Of a stretch of DNA of 64,000 nt, positions 1 to 9,540 are shown one piece after another. Below the pieces are notes generated by a model. That model saw only the letters and a program-made list of their open reading frames with translations. It was not told the DNA's origin and ran no database searches. The stretch comes from Tsuneonella sp. CC-YZS046 (lineage in GTDB: Bacteria > Pseudomonadota > Alphaproteobacteria > Sphingomonadales > Sphingomonadaceae), in contig NZ_CP141590.1 of the NCBI RefSeq assembly GCF_035581365.1, forward strand, positions 1,116,001 through 1,180,000, read 5' to 3'. A program made the position numbers and the translations under genes. Every line of letters begins with the position of its first letter. Position 1 is the first letter of the stretch.

Positions 1-692
1 CTATCGCGGAGAACCGCCACGACGATGGCAGCTGGACCCTGGCCTTCGCCGGGGACGAGTCGGTCGAAGTGCTGCTGGAGCGGGCGGGGCGAATGCCGCT
101 GCCGCCTTATATCGCTGGCAAGCGCGCCACGGATGAGCAGGACCGGGAGGATTACCAGACCATCTTCGCGCGCGAGGACGGCGCGGTCGCGGCGCCGACC
201 GCCGCGCTGCATTTCACGCCCGGGCTGCTGGCCGCGCTCGACGAGGCGGGAGTGAAGCGCGAAACGCTGACTCTGCATGTCGGCGCGGGTACTTTCCTGC
301 CGGTCAAGGCGGACGATACCGAAGATCACCGCATGCATGCCGAATGGGGAAGGATCGACGCCGCCACGGCGGATCGGCTGAACCGCGCGCGGTCCGGCGG
401 CGGCCGGTTGATCGCCGTGGGCACCACATCGCTGCGCCTGCTGGAAAGCGCGGCGGACGAGAGCGGGCTGATCCGCCCCTTCGCGGGCGATACCGCGATC
501 TTCATCACGCCGGGCTATCGCTTTCGCGCTGTCGACGGATTGATGACCAATTTCCACCTGCCGCGTTCGACCCTGTTCATGCTCGTCAGCGCCTTGATGG
601 GGCGCGAGAGGATGCAGGCGATCTACGCCCATGCGATCCGCGAGCATTACCGCTTCTACAGCTATGGCGACGCCAGCCTGCTGATCCCCTGA
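1..692 (+). CDS. queA: tRNA preQ1(34) S-adenosylmethionine ribosyltransferase-isomerase, 5' partial
   Basis: QueA transfers and isomerises the ribosyl part of SAM onto preQ1 at tRNA position 34, giving epoxyqueuosine. The reading frame is open from the window edge (first full codon at base 3) and leaves 229 residues, so about the first third of a normal protein of roughly 345 residues is missing. Typical QueA motifs are visible: [38 protein letters not shown] and the C-terminal [16 protein letters not shown]. The other queuosine gene, tgt, lies 3.5 kb downstream on the same strand instead of directly after it. Identification is secure. Confidence 0.96.
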   Translation, partial: IAENRHDDGSWTLAFAGDESVEVLLERAGRMPLPPYIAGKRATDEQDREDYQTIFAREDGAVAAPTAALHFTPGLLAALDEAGVKRETLTLHVGAGTFLPVKADDTEDHRMHAEWGRIDAATADRLNRARSGGGRLIAVGTTSLRLLESAADESGLIRPFAGDTAIFITPGYRFRAVDGLMTNFHLPRSTLFMLVSALMGRERMQAIYAHAIREHYRFYSYGDASLLIP

Positions 693-791
693 CGAGCCGG
701 GCGCGGCAAGCTGTCGCATTGCCGCCACGCGCATCAGGCAACCGCGCGGGCAGGGCGAACGCCCCTTGCAAAGCGGGCGGCACACGCCAGA

Positions 792-1727
792 TTGCGCTTC
801 GTGGAACCGATTCTGGAATTGCGAGGCCTCACCAAGACTTATCCCGGTGGGCTGACCGCGCTCGACAATGTGGACCTGACCATCCGGCAGGGGGAAATCT
901 TCGCCCTGCTCGGCCCGAACGGCGCTGGCAAGACGACGCTGATCGGCGCGGTCTGCGGCATGGTGCGGCCCAGTTCGGGCACCATTCATGCGTTCGGCAT
1001 GGATCTGGCGAGGGATTGGCGCCGCGCCCGTGCGCGGATCGGACTGGTGCCGCAGGAACTCGGCTTCGACATCTTCGAGAATGTGGAAAGAGTCGTGCGG
1101 CACTCCCGCGAGCTGTTCGGGCTTGCGCCCAGTTCCGCCCGCACCGAGGAAATCCTGCGGGCGCTGTCGCTGTGGGACAAGCGCAAGACCGAGATCCGCA
1201 ACCTGTCCGGCGGCATGAAGCGCCGGGTGCTGATCGCCAAGGCGCTGGCGCACGAACCGGAACTGCTGTTCCTCGATGAGCCGACCGCTGGCGTCGATGT
1301 GGAATTGCGGCGGGACATGTGGCGGCTGATCGGCCGGCTCCGCGACCAGGGCGTGACCATCATCCTGACCACCCATTACATCGAGGAAGCGGAGGAAATG
1401 GCGGACCGGGTCGGGGTGATCGACGGGGGCAGGATACTGCTCGTCGAGGAAAAGCACGCCCTGATGGCGCGCCTGGGCCGGGTCGAAGCGGTGCTGACGC
1501 TGGCGGAACCGCTGCCCGCCATCCCCGATTCCCTGTCCCCTTTCCCCGTCAGCCTGGACGACAGCGGGCGAGTGCTGTCCTATCGCGGCGCGGGGGACGG
1601 CGCGGACAGCGAGGTGGCCGCGCTGGTGCAGGCGCTCGTGAAACAAGGGATCGGCTTCACCGCGCTGGATATTCACGAATCAAGCCTGGAGGACATCTTC
1701 GTGGATCTGGTGGAGAAGCGGGCGTGA
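792..1727 (+). CDS. ABC transporter ATP-binding protein (ABC-2 exporter type)
   Basis: ATPase of an ABC-2 exporter, 311 residues. It shows Walker A (GPNGAGKTTL, about residues 41-50), the signature LSGGMKRRV, Walker B with D-loop (LLFLDEPTAGVD) and the switch histidine in TTHYIEEAE. The C-terminal 80 residues resemble the extra domain of the YadG/CcmA/NodI-like exporter group. The start is taken as TTG at 792; GTG at 801 is an alternative three codons later, and neither has a strong ribosome site. Its stop overlaps the permease start (GTGA), so the two are translationally coupled. The substrate cannot be told from sequence. Confidence 0.93.
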   Translation: MRFVEPILELRGLTKTYPGGLTALDNVDLTIRQGEIFALLGPNGAGKTTLIGAVCGMVRPSSGTIHAFGMDLARDWRRARARIGLVPQELGFDIFENVERVVRHSRELFGLAPSSARTEEILRALSLWDKRKTEIRNLSGGMKRRVLIAKALAHEPELLFLDEPTAGVDVELRRDMWRLIGRLRDQGVTIILTTHYIEEAEEMADRVGVIDGGRILLVEEKHALMARLGRVEAVLTLAEPLPAIPDSLSPFPVSLDDSGRVLSYRGAGDGADSEVAALVQALVKQGIGFTALDIHESSLEDIFVDLVEKRA

Positions 1728-2500
1728 GCGGAATCTACTTCAACTGGCGCGGCGCATGGGCGATCTACAAATACGAGCTGTCCCGCGCCTGGCGCACCTT
1801 CTTCCAGACCATCCTGGCCCCGGTGCTGACCACCTCGCTCTATTTCATCGTCTTCGGCGCCGCGATCGGCGGGCGGATCGATGAAGTCGGGGGAGTGTCC
1901 TATGGCGCATTCATCGTGCCCGGGCTGCTGCTGCTGACGCTGCTGAGCGAAACCACCGCCAATGCGAGCTTCGGGATATATATGCCGCGCTTCACCGGCT
2001 CGATCTACGAACTGCTTTCCGCACCGGTGGGAGTCGCCGAAACCCTGCTGGGCTTCGTCGGCGCGGCGGCGACCAAATCGCTGATTATTTCAGCCATCAT
2101 CCTGGTCACGGCCAAGCTGTTCGTCGATTACACCATCGTCCACCCCTTGCTGGCCGCGGCGTTCGTCATCCTCGTCGCGGCCGCCTTCAGCCTGTTCGGT
2201 TTCATACTAGGGGTTTGGGCCGATGGGTTCGAGCGGCTCCAGGCGATCCCGATGCTGGTGCTGACTCCGCTGACCTTCCTCGGCGGCACGTTCTATTCCA
2301 TTGGAATGCTGCCCGAGCCATGGCGCAGCATGGCCTTCGCCAATCCCATAGTCTATCTCGTGAATGGCCTGCGCTGGACCTTCTATGGCCAATCCGATGT
2401 GGACATTCGGCTTTCGCTGGGCCTGACCCTGGCCTTTCTGGCAGTGTGCGTGACGATCATAACAGTGATCTTCAGGACCGGATGGCGCCTGCGCCATTAG
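1724..2500 (+). CDS. ABC-2 type transporter permease
   Basis: Inner-membrane permease partner of the preceding ATPase, 258 residues. The start is GTG at 1724, overlapping the ATPase stop by four bases. About six hydrophobic segments follow a short amphipathic N-terminus, and the segment around VLTPLTFLGGTFYSIGMLP is the usual ABC-2 permease signature between the last helices. It resembles the YadH/NodJ branch, whose members export lipids, saccharides or drugs. The gene stands between queA and tgt, which has no obvious functional link with export. Confidence 0.92.
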   Translation: MSGIYFNWRGAWAIYKYELSRAWRTFFQTILAPVLTTSLYFIVFGAAIGGRIDEVGGVSYGAFIVPGLLLLTLLSETTANASFGIYMPRFTGSIYELLSAPVGVAETLLGFVGAAATKSLIISAIILVTAKLFVDYTIVHPLLAAAFVILVAAAFSLFGFILGVWADGFERLQAIPMLVLTPLTFLGGTFYSIGMLPEPWRSMAFANPIVYLVNGLRWTFYGQSDVDIRLSLGLTLAFLAVCVTIITVIFRTGWRLRH

Positions 2501-2532
2501 GGTGATTTCTGGGCCTGCCGGTGATCCGCTCG

Positions 2533-3168
2533 CTAGGCTATGGCTATGAGTGATTTCGTAAAACCAGCCAGCTTCTCCCGGTGAATTGTGGAAGCTGGAA
2601 ACAAGGCGGCCATGTCACGGAAGCTGAGAAGATTTATCGTATCCACCATGGATCGGGCATCGGCATATGCGTTTGCAGGCCCCATGAACCCTCGCTTCCT
2701 TTTAACCAGACTGCTCGCCCGCCATTGCGCTGGTAAGAACTGATAGAGCGGCCTCCGATAGTGAGGCTCAAAAGGGAACCAGAAGTTCGGCGTTTGAATG
2801 AAATGCCGTGGGGCAAGGCGATGTATCTCGCCAGCCATCCTCTCCATTTCCCGCCACTGTCCAACATGCTCGATAACGCTGTTGGAATGAACAATATCGA
2901 AGCTGCGATCAGGATATTCTCTCAGATCGGTGGCGTCGCCATACCGAACCTGAAAGCGCCCCGCCTCCATATCCTGACGGTCCAGATTTATGATCGTGAC
3001 ATTCGCAATCGAGGCCGGGAGAAGGGACTCAAGCGCTTTCCAATAGGAAAGCGTCCCGCCCAGGTCGGCAATATGCACCGACCCCGCTGGTTTGATTTTC
3101 AAATCCATCACCGAAAGGAAGATTTCGAAGCGCTTCAGCCTAAATCGGCTCTCAACAGAAACTTCCAT
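2533..3168 (-). CDS. class I SAM-dependent methyltransferase
   Basis: Probable methyltransferase of 211 residues. Motif I is degenerate (HIADLGGTLSYW), followed by the acidic residue of strand 2 (IINLDRQ), a motif II-like YGDATDL and the post-motif FDIVHSNSVIEHV typical of the Methyltransf_11 group. A G-rich ribosome site (GGGGGGAC) precedes the ATG at 3168. Two 60-base lines counted by hand in this gene are 48-50% GC, against 70% for a line counted in tgt, which suggests recent transfer. The substrate is unknown; proteins of this size often sit in polysaccharide or lipid loci, but no such neighbours are seen. Confidence 0.8.
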   Translation of the reverse strand: MEVSVESRFRLKRFEIFLSVMDLKIKPAGSVHIADLGGTLSYWKALESLLPASIANVTIINLDRQDMEAGRFQVRYGDATDLREYPDRSFDIVHSNSVIEHVGQWREMERMAGEIHRLAPRHFIQTPNFWFPFEPHYRRPLYQFLPAQWRASSLVKRKRGFMGPANAYADARSMVDTINLLSFRDMAALFPASTIHREKLAGFTKSLIAIA

Positions 3169-3215
3169 GCGTGTCCCCCCAACCCGGGGAAATCACAACA
3201 AAGCGATCAACTTAT

Positions 3216-3248
3216 GTCGACTCAGACAATCTCCGTTTTGGAGTCGAC
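3216..3248. repeat. 8-bp perfect inverted repeat upstream of the methyltransferase gene
   Basis: GTCGACTC (3216-3223) is repeated as GAGTCGAC (3241-3248) around a 17-base AT-richer loop. It lies between the TSUP transporter stop and the methyltransferase start, both on the minus strand. It could be an operator, a terminator stem for the TSUP gene without a clear T run, or a remnant of the event that inserted the AT-rich gene. Confidence 0.45.
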
Positions 3249-3343
3249 AGGGGGAGTGCGAGGCGACGGCCGCTTTCCATCCAATCTTGCCAATTGCGCC
3301 ATCTTTGGCCGATGGGATATTCCCGACCTTGCAGGTTTCTGGC

Positions 3344-4117
3344 CTAGCCCGAGAAATAACCCCACAGCAGGCGTGCGGTCAGTCCCAGCGAAATGACCAC
3401 CAGCAGCGGGCGGATAAGCCGCGCGCCGTAACGTATCGCGCTGTGCGAGCCGAGCCAGCTTCCGGCCATGCAGCCCAACCCGATGGCGATGCCCAGCATC
3501 CAGATCACCTTGCCGCCCAGGATGAACATCAGCAGCGCGCCGAAATTGCTGGTGAAGTTGAACAGCTTCGCCAGGGCGGTCGCCCTGGTCAGGCCCATGC
3601 CCCTCAGGGCCACCAGTGAAGTGGTGAAGAAGCTGCCAGTGCCGGGTCCGAAAAAGCCGTCATAGAAGCCGATCGACCCGGTCACCGGCGCATAGGCGTG
3701 GCGGGAGAGCCGGTGATGCCGGTCATGATCGTCCATTCGCGGAGACAGCAGGACATAGGCCGCGCAGAGCATCAGCAGCACCGGCACCACGAGTTGCAGG
3801 ACGTCCGGGTCGAGCGCCTGCACCGCCAGCGACCCGGCGGCCGAGGCGACCAGCACACACAGGACCAGCGGCCAGTTCGCGCGGATGTCGAGCAATCCCT
3901 TGCCGTGATAGGTCCAGGTGGCCATCGCCACGCCCATCGTCGACTGCAGCTTGTTGGTGCCGAGCGCGAGATGCGGGGGCAGCCCGGCCGAAAGCAGGGC
4001 AGGCATCATGATCAGCCCGCCGCCGCCCGCGATCGCATCGATGAAGCCGGTGAGTATCCCGGTTGCCACCAGGGCGGCGTATATCCACGGTTCCAGTTCC
4101 ATCGGCGCATCGTCCAT
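3344..4117 (-). CDS. TSUP family (TauE/SafE) membrane transporter
   Basis: Integral membrane protein of 257 residues with about eight hydrophobic segments. The N-terminal [19 protein letters not shown] and its internal repeat [15 protein letters not shown] are the paired signatures of the TauE/SafE (sulfite/organosulfonate exporter) family. [10 protein letters not shown] follows the first repeat as in other members. Family members move sulfite, sulfoacetate, formate or similar small anions, and the substrate here cannot be assigned. The ATG at 4117 was used; ATG at 4102 (MELEP) is an alternative. It is divergent from tgt with 41 bases between. Confidence 0.9.
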   Translation of the reverse strand: MDDAPMELEPWIYAALVATGILTGFIDAIAGGGGLIMMPALLSAGLPPHLALGTNKLQSTMGVAMATWTYHGKGLLDIRANWPLVLCVLVASAAGSLAVQALDPDVLQLVVPVLLMLCAAYVLLSPRMDDHDRHHRLSRHAYAPVTGSIGFYDGFFGPGTGSFFTTSLVALRGMGLTRATALAKLFNFTSNFGALLMFILGGKVIWMLGIAIGLGCMAGSWLGSHSAIRYGARLIRPLLVVISLGLTARLLWGYFSG

Positions 4118-4158
4118 TTGCCAGTTGCCACAAGTCGCATTATGCGCCGCTTCCCGAA

Positions 4159-5283
4159 ATGACCCGATTTTCCTTCACCGTGGAAGCCACCGATGGCAAG
4201 GCCCGGCTTGGCCGCATCTCCATGCAACGTGGGGAAATCCGCACTCCGGCGTTCATGCCGGTGGGCACGGCCGCCACCGTGAAGGCGATGAAGCCGGACG
4301 ATGTGCGCGCCACGGGCGCCGATATCATCCTGGGCAATACCTATCATCTGATGCTGCGCCCCGGCGCGGAGCGGGTGGCAAGGCTCGGTGGGCTGCACAA
4401 ATTCATGAACTGGCCGCGCCCGATCCTGACCGACAGCGGCGGCTATCAGGTGATGAGCCTCGCCGATCTCAGGAAGATCACCGAGGAAGGGGTCAGCTTC
4501 CGCAGCCATCTCGACGGTTCGCGGCATATGCTGACACCGGAACGCTCGATGGAAATCCAGCGCCTGCTCGGCTCGGACATCGTGATGGCGTTCGACGAGT
4601 GCCCGCGTGCCGACGAGCCGCGCGAGGTGATCGCCCGCTCCATGGAAATGTCGATGCGATGGGCCAGGCGCAGCCGGGACGGCTTCGACAGTGCGGAAGA
4701 CCATGCCGGGCGCGCGGCCCTTTTCGGCATTCAGCAAGGCGCGCTGGACGAGGAATTGCGCCGCCAGAGCGCCGAGGCGCTGATCGGGATCGGCTTCGAT
4801 GGCTATGCGATCGGGGGGCTTGCCGTCGGCGAAGGCCAGGAAGCGATGTTCGCCACGCTGGATTTCGCCCCGGCGCAATTGCCCGAGGACCGCCCGCGCT
4901 ACCTGATGGGGGTGGGCAAGCCTGACGATCTGGTCGGCGCGGTGGAACGCGGCGTGGACATGTTCGATTGCGTGCTGCCGACCCGTTCCGGACGGAACGG
5001 CCAGGCCTTTACCTGGCACGGCCCGCTCAATCTGCGCAACGCGCGCTTCGCGGAGGATACAGCGCCGCTCGATGAACGTTGCGGCTGTGCGGCCTGCACC
5101 CAGTTCAGCCGCGCCTATCTTCACCATCTGATAAAGGCGGGAGAGATACTGGGGGCGATGCTGATGACCGAGCACAATCTGTTCTTCTACCAGCAATTGA
5201 TGCAGGCCATGCGCGCGGCGATCGGGGAAGGGCGGCTCTCCGCCTTCGCGTCTGATTTCCGGCGGGATTATTTCGGCGGCTGA
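4159..5283 (+). CDS. tgt: queuine tRNA-guanine(34) transglycosylase
   Basis: Exchanges guanine-34 for preQ1 in tRNAs with GUN anticodons, the step before QueA. The 374-residue product has both catalytic aspartates ([11 protein letters not shown] and [15 protein letters not shown]) and the zinc site CGCAACT followed by TEHNLFFY. The start ATG at 4159 gives [10 protein letters not shown], matching the usual N-terminus; the longer frame upstream has no family similarity. It lies divergent from the TSUP gene. Confidence 0.98.
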   Translation: MTRFSFTVEATDGKARLGRISMQRGEIRTPAFMPVGTAATVKAMKPDDVRATGADIILGNTYHLMLRPGAERVARLGGLHKFMNWPRPILTDSGGYQVMSLADLRKITEEGVSFRSHLDGSRHMLTPERSMEIQRLLGSDIVMAFDECPRADEPREVIARSMEMSMRWARRSRDGFDSAEDHAGRAALFGIQQGALDEELRRQSAEALIGIGFDGYAIGGLAVGEGQEAMFATLDFAPAQLPEDRPRYLMGVGKPDDLVGAVERGVDMFDCVLPTRSGRNGQAFTWHGPLNLRNARFAEDTAPLDERCGCAACTQFSRAYLHHLIKAGEILGAMLMTEHNLFFYQQLMQAMRAAIGEGRLSAFASDFRRDYFGG

Positions 5284-5396
5284 AACGCTCCGGGGCTGTT
5301 TTCCGCCATTGACTGCGGCAGCCATCGTCCTACCAATAAACTCGACAAAATCTCGGCAATGAACCGGGTTTTGGGATTCTATTTGGGAGATTGCGA

Positions 5397-7439
5397 ATGG
5401 CAACCCGGGCTCGCGCCAGCAAGCGAACCAACCAGACCGGCAAGACCAACCAGGCCGTGTCGCCTGAGCGGATGCGCGAACTTTTCACGGTCATGTGCCG
5501 GATTCGTCGTTTCGAGGAAATGGCAACCGAACTGTTCAACGCGGGCATCATCAAGGGGCCGGCGCACAGCTATGCGGGCCAGGAAGCGATTGCCGCCGGA
5601 ACCTGCGCCAATCTGACCAAGGCCGATTACATCGGCAGCTACCATCGCGGCCATGGCCACTGCATCGCCAAAGGGGCCGATGTCTCCAGGATGATGGCCG
5701 AACTGATGGGCCGCGCGACCGGCTCCTGCGGCGGGCTGGGCGGGTCGATGCATATTGCCGATCTCGATCTCAACATCCTCGGCGCGAACGGCATCGTCGG
5801 CGCGACCATGCCGCTGGGCGCCGGCGCGGCGCTTGCCGCCAAGCTGCGCGGCGACAAGCAGGTGTCGGTGGCGTTCTTCGGCGATGGCGCGTCCAACCAG
5901 GGCGTCTTCCATGAGGCGCTGAACCTCGCTTCGGTCTGGAAGCTGCCCATGGTGTTCGTATGCGAGAACAACCAATATGCGCTCTCCACGCCGATCACCG
6001 GCACGACTTCGGTCACCGAGATCTCGTCGAGAGCATCGGCCTATGGTGTGCCGGGGCTGACGATCGACGGCAACGACGCCGTCGAGGTGTTCAATGTCAT
6101 CGGTGAAGCGGTCGAGCGTGCCCGCGAGGGCGGCGGTCCGACCCTGATCGAGGCGAAGACCTGGCGCTGGGGCGGGCACAGCATGCGCACCAATCTGGTC
6201 GATCCGCGCAGCGAGGATGACAAGAAAACCTGGCAGGCCCGATGCCCCTTGCTGCGGATGGAAGAAAGGATGCTGGAAGCGGGAATTGCGAAGGCGCAGA
6301 TCACCCGCATCCGCAAGGCCATCGACAAGGAGATCGAAGATGCGGTCGCCTTCGGCAAGGAAAGCCCGACGCCCGATCTCTCGATCCTCGACAATGCGGT
6401 CTATGCCCCGCGCGCCGAAGCGGATGAACCGCCCGCGCCGGGCACGCGCGAACTGACCTATGCCCAGGCGCTGAACGAGGCGCTGGAGCAGGAGATGGAG
6501 CGGGACCCCGCGGTTCTGGTGATGGGCGAGGACATCGCGAAGATAGGCGGCGTGTTTCAGGTGACGGCCGGGCTGGCCGACAAGTTCGGACCGGATCGCG
6601 TGCGCGACACGCCGATTTCGGAATCCACCTTCTGCGGCGCTGGTGTGGGTGCCGCCATCGCCGGACTGCGCCCGGTGGTGGAAGTGCAGATCTTCGATTT
6701 CGTGACGCTGATGATGGACATGCTGGTCAACCAGGCCGCCAAGTTCCGCTTCATGAACGGAGGCACGGGCAAGGTGCCGGTGGTGGTGCGCGGCCCGCAA
6801 GGGGGCGGCATTCGCATGGCGGCGCAGCACAGCCAGAGCCTGGAGGCCTGGTTCGCCCATATCCCGGGCCTGATCGTGGTCGCGCCGTCCACGCCCTACG
6901 ACGCCAAGGGCCTGCTGGCCGCCGCCATCCGCGAGGACAATCCGGTCGTGTTCCTGGAGCACAAGATCCTGTATCTCGGCCAGACCGCGCCGGTGCCGGA
7001 GGAACCTTACGTGATTCCGATCGGCAAGGCGGACATCAAGCGGGAAGGCACCGATGTCACCATCGTCGCCACCCAGGTCATGGTCCAGCGCGCGCTGTCC
7101 GCCGCCAAGGTGCTGGAACGCGAGGGCATCAGCGCGGAAGTGATCGACCCTCGCACGATCAAACCGCTGGACGAGGAAACCATCCTTGCGTCGGTGCGCA
7201 AGACCAATCGCCTGGTGATCGCCCATGAGGCTGTTCTGTCGGGCGGCTTTGGCGCGGAAGTGTCGGCCATCGTGATGGAAAAGGCGTTCGACTGGCTCGA
7301 TGCGCCGGTGGTCCGGATCGCGTCCCGCGACGTGCCGATGCCTTACAATGACGAGCTGGAAGTGGCGGTGATCCCGTCCCAGGACGATATCGTCCAGGCC
7401 GTCCGCTCCATGGGGATCAGGAAATCGGTCGCGGCCTGA
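5397..7439 (+). CDS. fused alpha/beta E1 component of a 2-oxoacid (pyruvate/acetoin-type) dehydrogenase
   Basis: Thiamine diphosphate enzyme of 680 residues joining an E1-alpha domain (about residues 25-345) and an E1-beta domain (about 350-675) in one chain. The TPP/Mg motif is FFGDGASNQGVFHEA and the phosphorylation-loop region reads WGGHSMRTN. The beta half has MGEDIAKIGGVF, RVRDTPISES and RGPQGGG. The start ATG at 5397 follows GGGAGA by six bases; TTG at 5391 would add two residues. No E2 or E3 gene is adjacent. It is most like pyruvate/acetoin E1 rather than branched-chain E1, but substrate assignment is inference. Confidence 0.9.
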   Translation: MATRARASKRTNQTGKTNQAVSPERMRELFTVMCRIRRFEEMATELFNAGIIKGPAHSYAGQEAIAAGTCANLTKADYIGSYHRGHGHCIAKGADVSRMMAELMGRATGSCGGLGGSMHIADLDLNILGANGIVGATMPLGAGAALAAKLRGDKQVSVAFFGDGASNQGVFHEALNLASVWKLPMVFVCENNQYALSTPITGTTSVTEISSRASAYGVPGLTIDGNDAVEVFNVIGEAVERAREGGGPTLIEAKTWRWGGHSMRTNLVDPRSEDDKKTWQARCPLLRMEERMLEAGIAKAQITRIRKAIDKEIEDAVAFGKESPTPDLSILDNAVYAPRAEADEPPAPGTRELTYAQALNEALEQEMERDPAVLVMGEDIAKIGGVFQVTAGLADKFGPDRVRDTPISESTFCGAGVGAAIAGLRPVVEVQIFDFVTLMMDMLVNQAAKFRFMNGGTGKVPVVVRGPQGGGIRMAAQHSQSLEAWFAHIPGLIVVAPSTPYDAKGLLAAAIREDNPVVFLEHKILYLGQTAPVPEEPYVIPIGKADIKREGTDVTIVATQVMVQRALSAAKVLEREGISAEVIDPRTIKPLDEETILASVRKTNRLVIAHEAVLSGGFGAEVSAIVMEKAFDWLDAPVVRIASRDVPMPYNDELEVAVIPSQDDIVQAVRSMGIRKSVAA

Positions 7440-7507
7440 GCGCCTGAGCGGGATTGAAGAGATGGTTGCGGCGCGGGCCTGGCTATCCGCGCCTCTCCAT
7501 AAACGGA

Positions 7508-7531
7508 AAGGGCGGCCCATTGGCCGCCCTT
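7508..7531. terminator. bidirectional hairpin between the E1 gene and rpsD
   Basis: Perfect 10-bp stem (AAGGGCGGCC / GGCCGCCCTT) with a four-base loop. It sits between two convergent genes, with T-rich sequence after the stem on the minus strand (TTTCCGTTT) and CCTTGTTCC on the plus strand. It likely ends transcripts from both sides. Confidence 0.8.
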
Positions 7532-7556
7532 CCTTGTTCCAGCGAAGCCGGGTCGA

Positions 7557-8171
7557 TCAGCGCGAGTAGAACTCGACCACCAGGTTCGGTTCCATCGTCA
7601 CCGGGTAGGGCACTTCATCCAGCGTGGGGACGCGGACGAAGGTGGCCTTGTCGTTGCCATCGGCAGCGACATAATCGGGAATGTCGCGCTCCGGCAGGCT
7701 CTGCGCTTCAGCGATAAGCGCCATTTCCTTGGCCTTGTTGCCAAGGCTCACAATATCGCCCGGCACGATGCGGCGGCTTGCGATATTGCACTTCACGCCG
7801 TTGACGCGAATGTGACCATGCGAAACGATCTGGCGCGCGGCGAAGATCGTCGGCGCGAACTTGGCGCGATAGACCACCATGTCCAGGCGCTGCTCGAGCA
7901 GGCCGATCAGGTTCTGGCCGGTATCGCCCTTCATCCGGGACGCTTCCTGATAGGTGCGCTTGAACTGCTTTTCGGTGACGTCGCCATAGTAGCCCTTGAG
8001 CTTCTGCTTGGCGCGCAGCTGGATGCCATAGTCCGACAGCTTGCCCTTGCGGCGCTGGCCATGCTGGCCGGGACCATAGGAGCGGCGGTTTACGGAGCTT
8101 TTCGGACGACCCCAGATGTTTTCGCCCATCCGGCGGTCAATTTTATACTTCGATGCCTTGCGCTTCGACAT
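7557..8171 (-). CDS. rpsD: 30S ribosomal protein S4
   Basis: Primary 16S rRNA binding protein of the small subunit, 204 residues. The S4 RNA-binding domain is clear ([33 protein letters not shown]). The N-terminus [20 protein letters not shown] lacks the zinc cysteines, as in the C-minus form common in alphaproteobacteria. It stands alone with its own terminator, unlike the alpha-operon location in enterobacteria. Confidence 0.98.
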   Translation of the reverse strand: MSKRKASKYKIDRRMGENIWGRPKSSVNRRSYGPGQHGQRRKGKLSDYGIQLRAKQKLKGYYGDVTEKQFKRTYQEASRMKGDTGQNLIGLLEQRLDMVVYRAKFAPTIFAARQIVSHGHIRVNGVKCNIASRRIVPGDIVSLGNKAKEMALIAEAQSLPERDIPDYVAADGNDKATFVRVPTLDEVPYPVTMEPNLVVEFYSR

Positions 8172-8346
8172 GCGCCTCTATCCTTCAATTTGCCGGGCCA
8201 CGACCATCGCCGCCCATCCATGCCCGGAACCGCACCATTCCACCTGTTTTGCGGAATGCGGCCGCCGCTTCACCGGGGTGCGGGGCCAATTGCGAAGGCG
8301 CGCCTATTGCCGCCGAAGCCCGGAAAGTCAAGCCTTGGAGCGCCTT

Positions 8347-9072
8347 TCAGCGCGGCCCTTTCTCCAGTGCGCTGAGCACGCCGCGCATGGTGCGCACTTC
8401 CAGGGCGTTCCAGCCCGGCTTGGTCAGCATGTTGCGCAAGGTGCGAGCGGTGGCGGCCGCGCGGGATTCCGGCCGGAAATAGCCCCTGGGTTCCAGCAGC
8501 CGGGTGAAATGATCGATCAGCCCGTCCAGTTCGGCCTGCGGGGCAGGGGGAAGCTGGTCCTCCGTGGTGGGTTGCGCCAGGGCACGATGCTTCGACCACT
8601 CATAGGCGCACAGGATCACCGCCTGGGCGAGATTGAGCGAGCCAAACTCAGGGTTGATCGGCACGGTGATGATCGCGCGCGCAATCGCGACATCGTCCGT
8701 TTCCAGCCCGGATCGCTCCGGCCCGAACAGGATCGCATGACGCCCGGTCAGAGCGGTGATGTCCCGAGCCGCCTGCTCTGGTGTCAGAACCGGCTTGGTC
8801 ACGCCACGCTTGCGAACCGTGGTGGCATAGACATGCTCGCAATCGGCGATTGCTTCCCCCACGGTTTCAAAGACCTTCGCGCGCTCCAGTACAATATCCG
8901 CGCCGGAAGCAGCTGGGCCCGCGGAGGGATTGGGCCAGCCATCCCGGGGGGTGACGAGGCGCATTTCGGTGAGTCCGAAATTGAGCATGGCCCGCGCCGC
9001 CTTGCCGATATTTTCACCTAGCTGGGGGCGGACCAGGACGATGATGGGCGTGATGTCAGGACTGGCCGACAT
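8347..9072 (-). CDS. trmJ: TrmJ-like SPOUT RNA 2'-O-methyltransferase
   Basis: SPOUT-fold methyltransferase of 241 residues, probably modifying tRNA position 32. The N-terminal motif [20 protein letters not shown] and the knot motifs [13 protein letters not shown] and [15 protein letters not shown] are those of the TrmJ/LasT branch. The C-terminal 80 residues form the family's extension. Its start lies inside the 3' end of nrdR (17-base overlap in a different frame), so the two are cotranscribed. Confidence 0.88.
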   Translation of the reverse strand: MSASPDITPIIVLVRPQLGENIGKAARAMLNFGLTEMRLVTPRDGWPNPSAGPAASGADIVLERAKVFETVGEAIADCEHVYATTVRKRGVTKPVLTPEQAARDITALTGRHAILFGPERSGLETDDVAIARAIITVPINPEFGSLNLAQAVILCAYEWSKHRALAQPTTEDQLPPAPQAELDGLIDHFTRLLEPRGYFRPESRAAATARTLRNMLTKPGWNALEVRTMRGVLSALEKGPR

Positions 9073-9517
9073 CGCGCACCGAGCTGGCGAATTCCTCGAA
9101 ATCCCTAGCCTCGCTGAAATCGCGATAGACCGAGGCGAAGCGGATATAGGCGACGCTGTCCAGCTGCCGCAGTCCGTCCATCACCATTTCGCCGATCTGG
9201 GACGAGGGAATCTCGCTTTCGCCCAGGGTTTCGATCTGGCGCTGTATCCCCGAAACGAGCTGATCCAGGCGTTCCTGCGCGATGCCTCGCTTGCGGCTCG
9301 CCAGAGCGACCGACTGCTCGATCTTGCCGCGATCGAAGGCTTCCCGCCGATCGCCGCTCTTGAGGACGACGATATCCCGCAGCTGGACCCGCTCGAAAGT
9401 GGTGAAACGCGCACCGCAGCTTTCGCATTGGCGGCGGCGGCGGATCGCCGTGTTGTCCTCGGTCGGACGCGAATCCTTCACCTGGCTGTCATCATGGGCA
9501 CAGAACGGACAGCGCAT
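9056..9517 (-). CDS. nrdR: transcriptional repressor of ribonucleotide reductase genes
   Basis: NrdR senses ATP/dATP and binds NrdR boxes before nrd genes. The 153-residue product has the N-terminal zinc ribbon ([29 protein letters not shown]) followed by the ATP-cone domain ([20 protein letters not shown]). It lies 23 bases behind glyA and overlaps trmJ. The glyA-nrdR link is common and ties one-carbon and nucleotide supply together. Confidence 0.97.
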   Translation of the reverse strand: MRCPFCAHDDSQVKDSRPTEDNTAIRRRRQCESCGARFTTFERVQLRDIVVLKSGDRREAFDRGKIEQSVALASRKRGIAQERLDQLVSGIQRQIETLGESEIPSSQIGEMVMDGLRQLDSVAYIRFASVYRDFSEARDFEEFASSVRDVGQS

Positions 9518-9540
9518 GGTTCAGGCTCCGCTCGTGCCGA

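Noticed and set aside
5379-7520. Long minus-strand frame of 713 codons
   Set aside because: It lies opposite the E1 gene, has Arg/His-rich content typical of antisense frames in GC-rich DNA, and has no family character.
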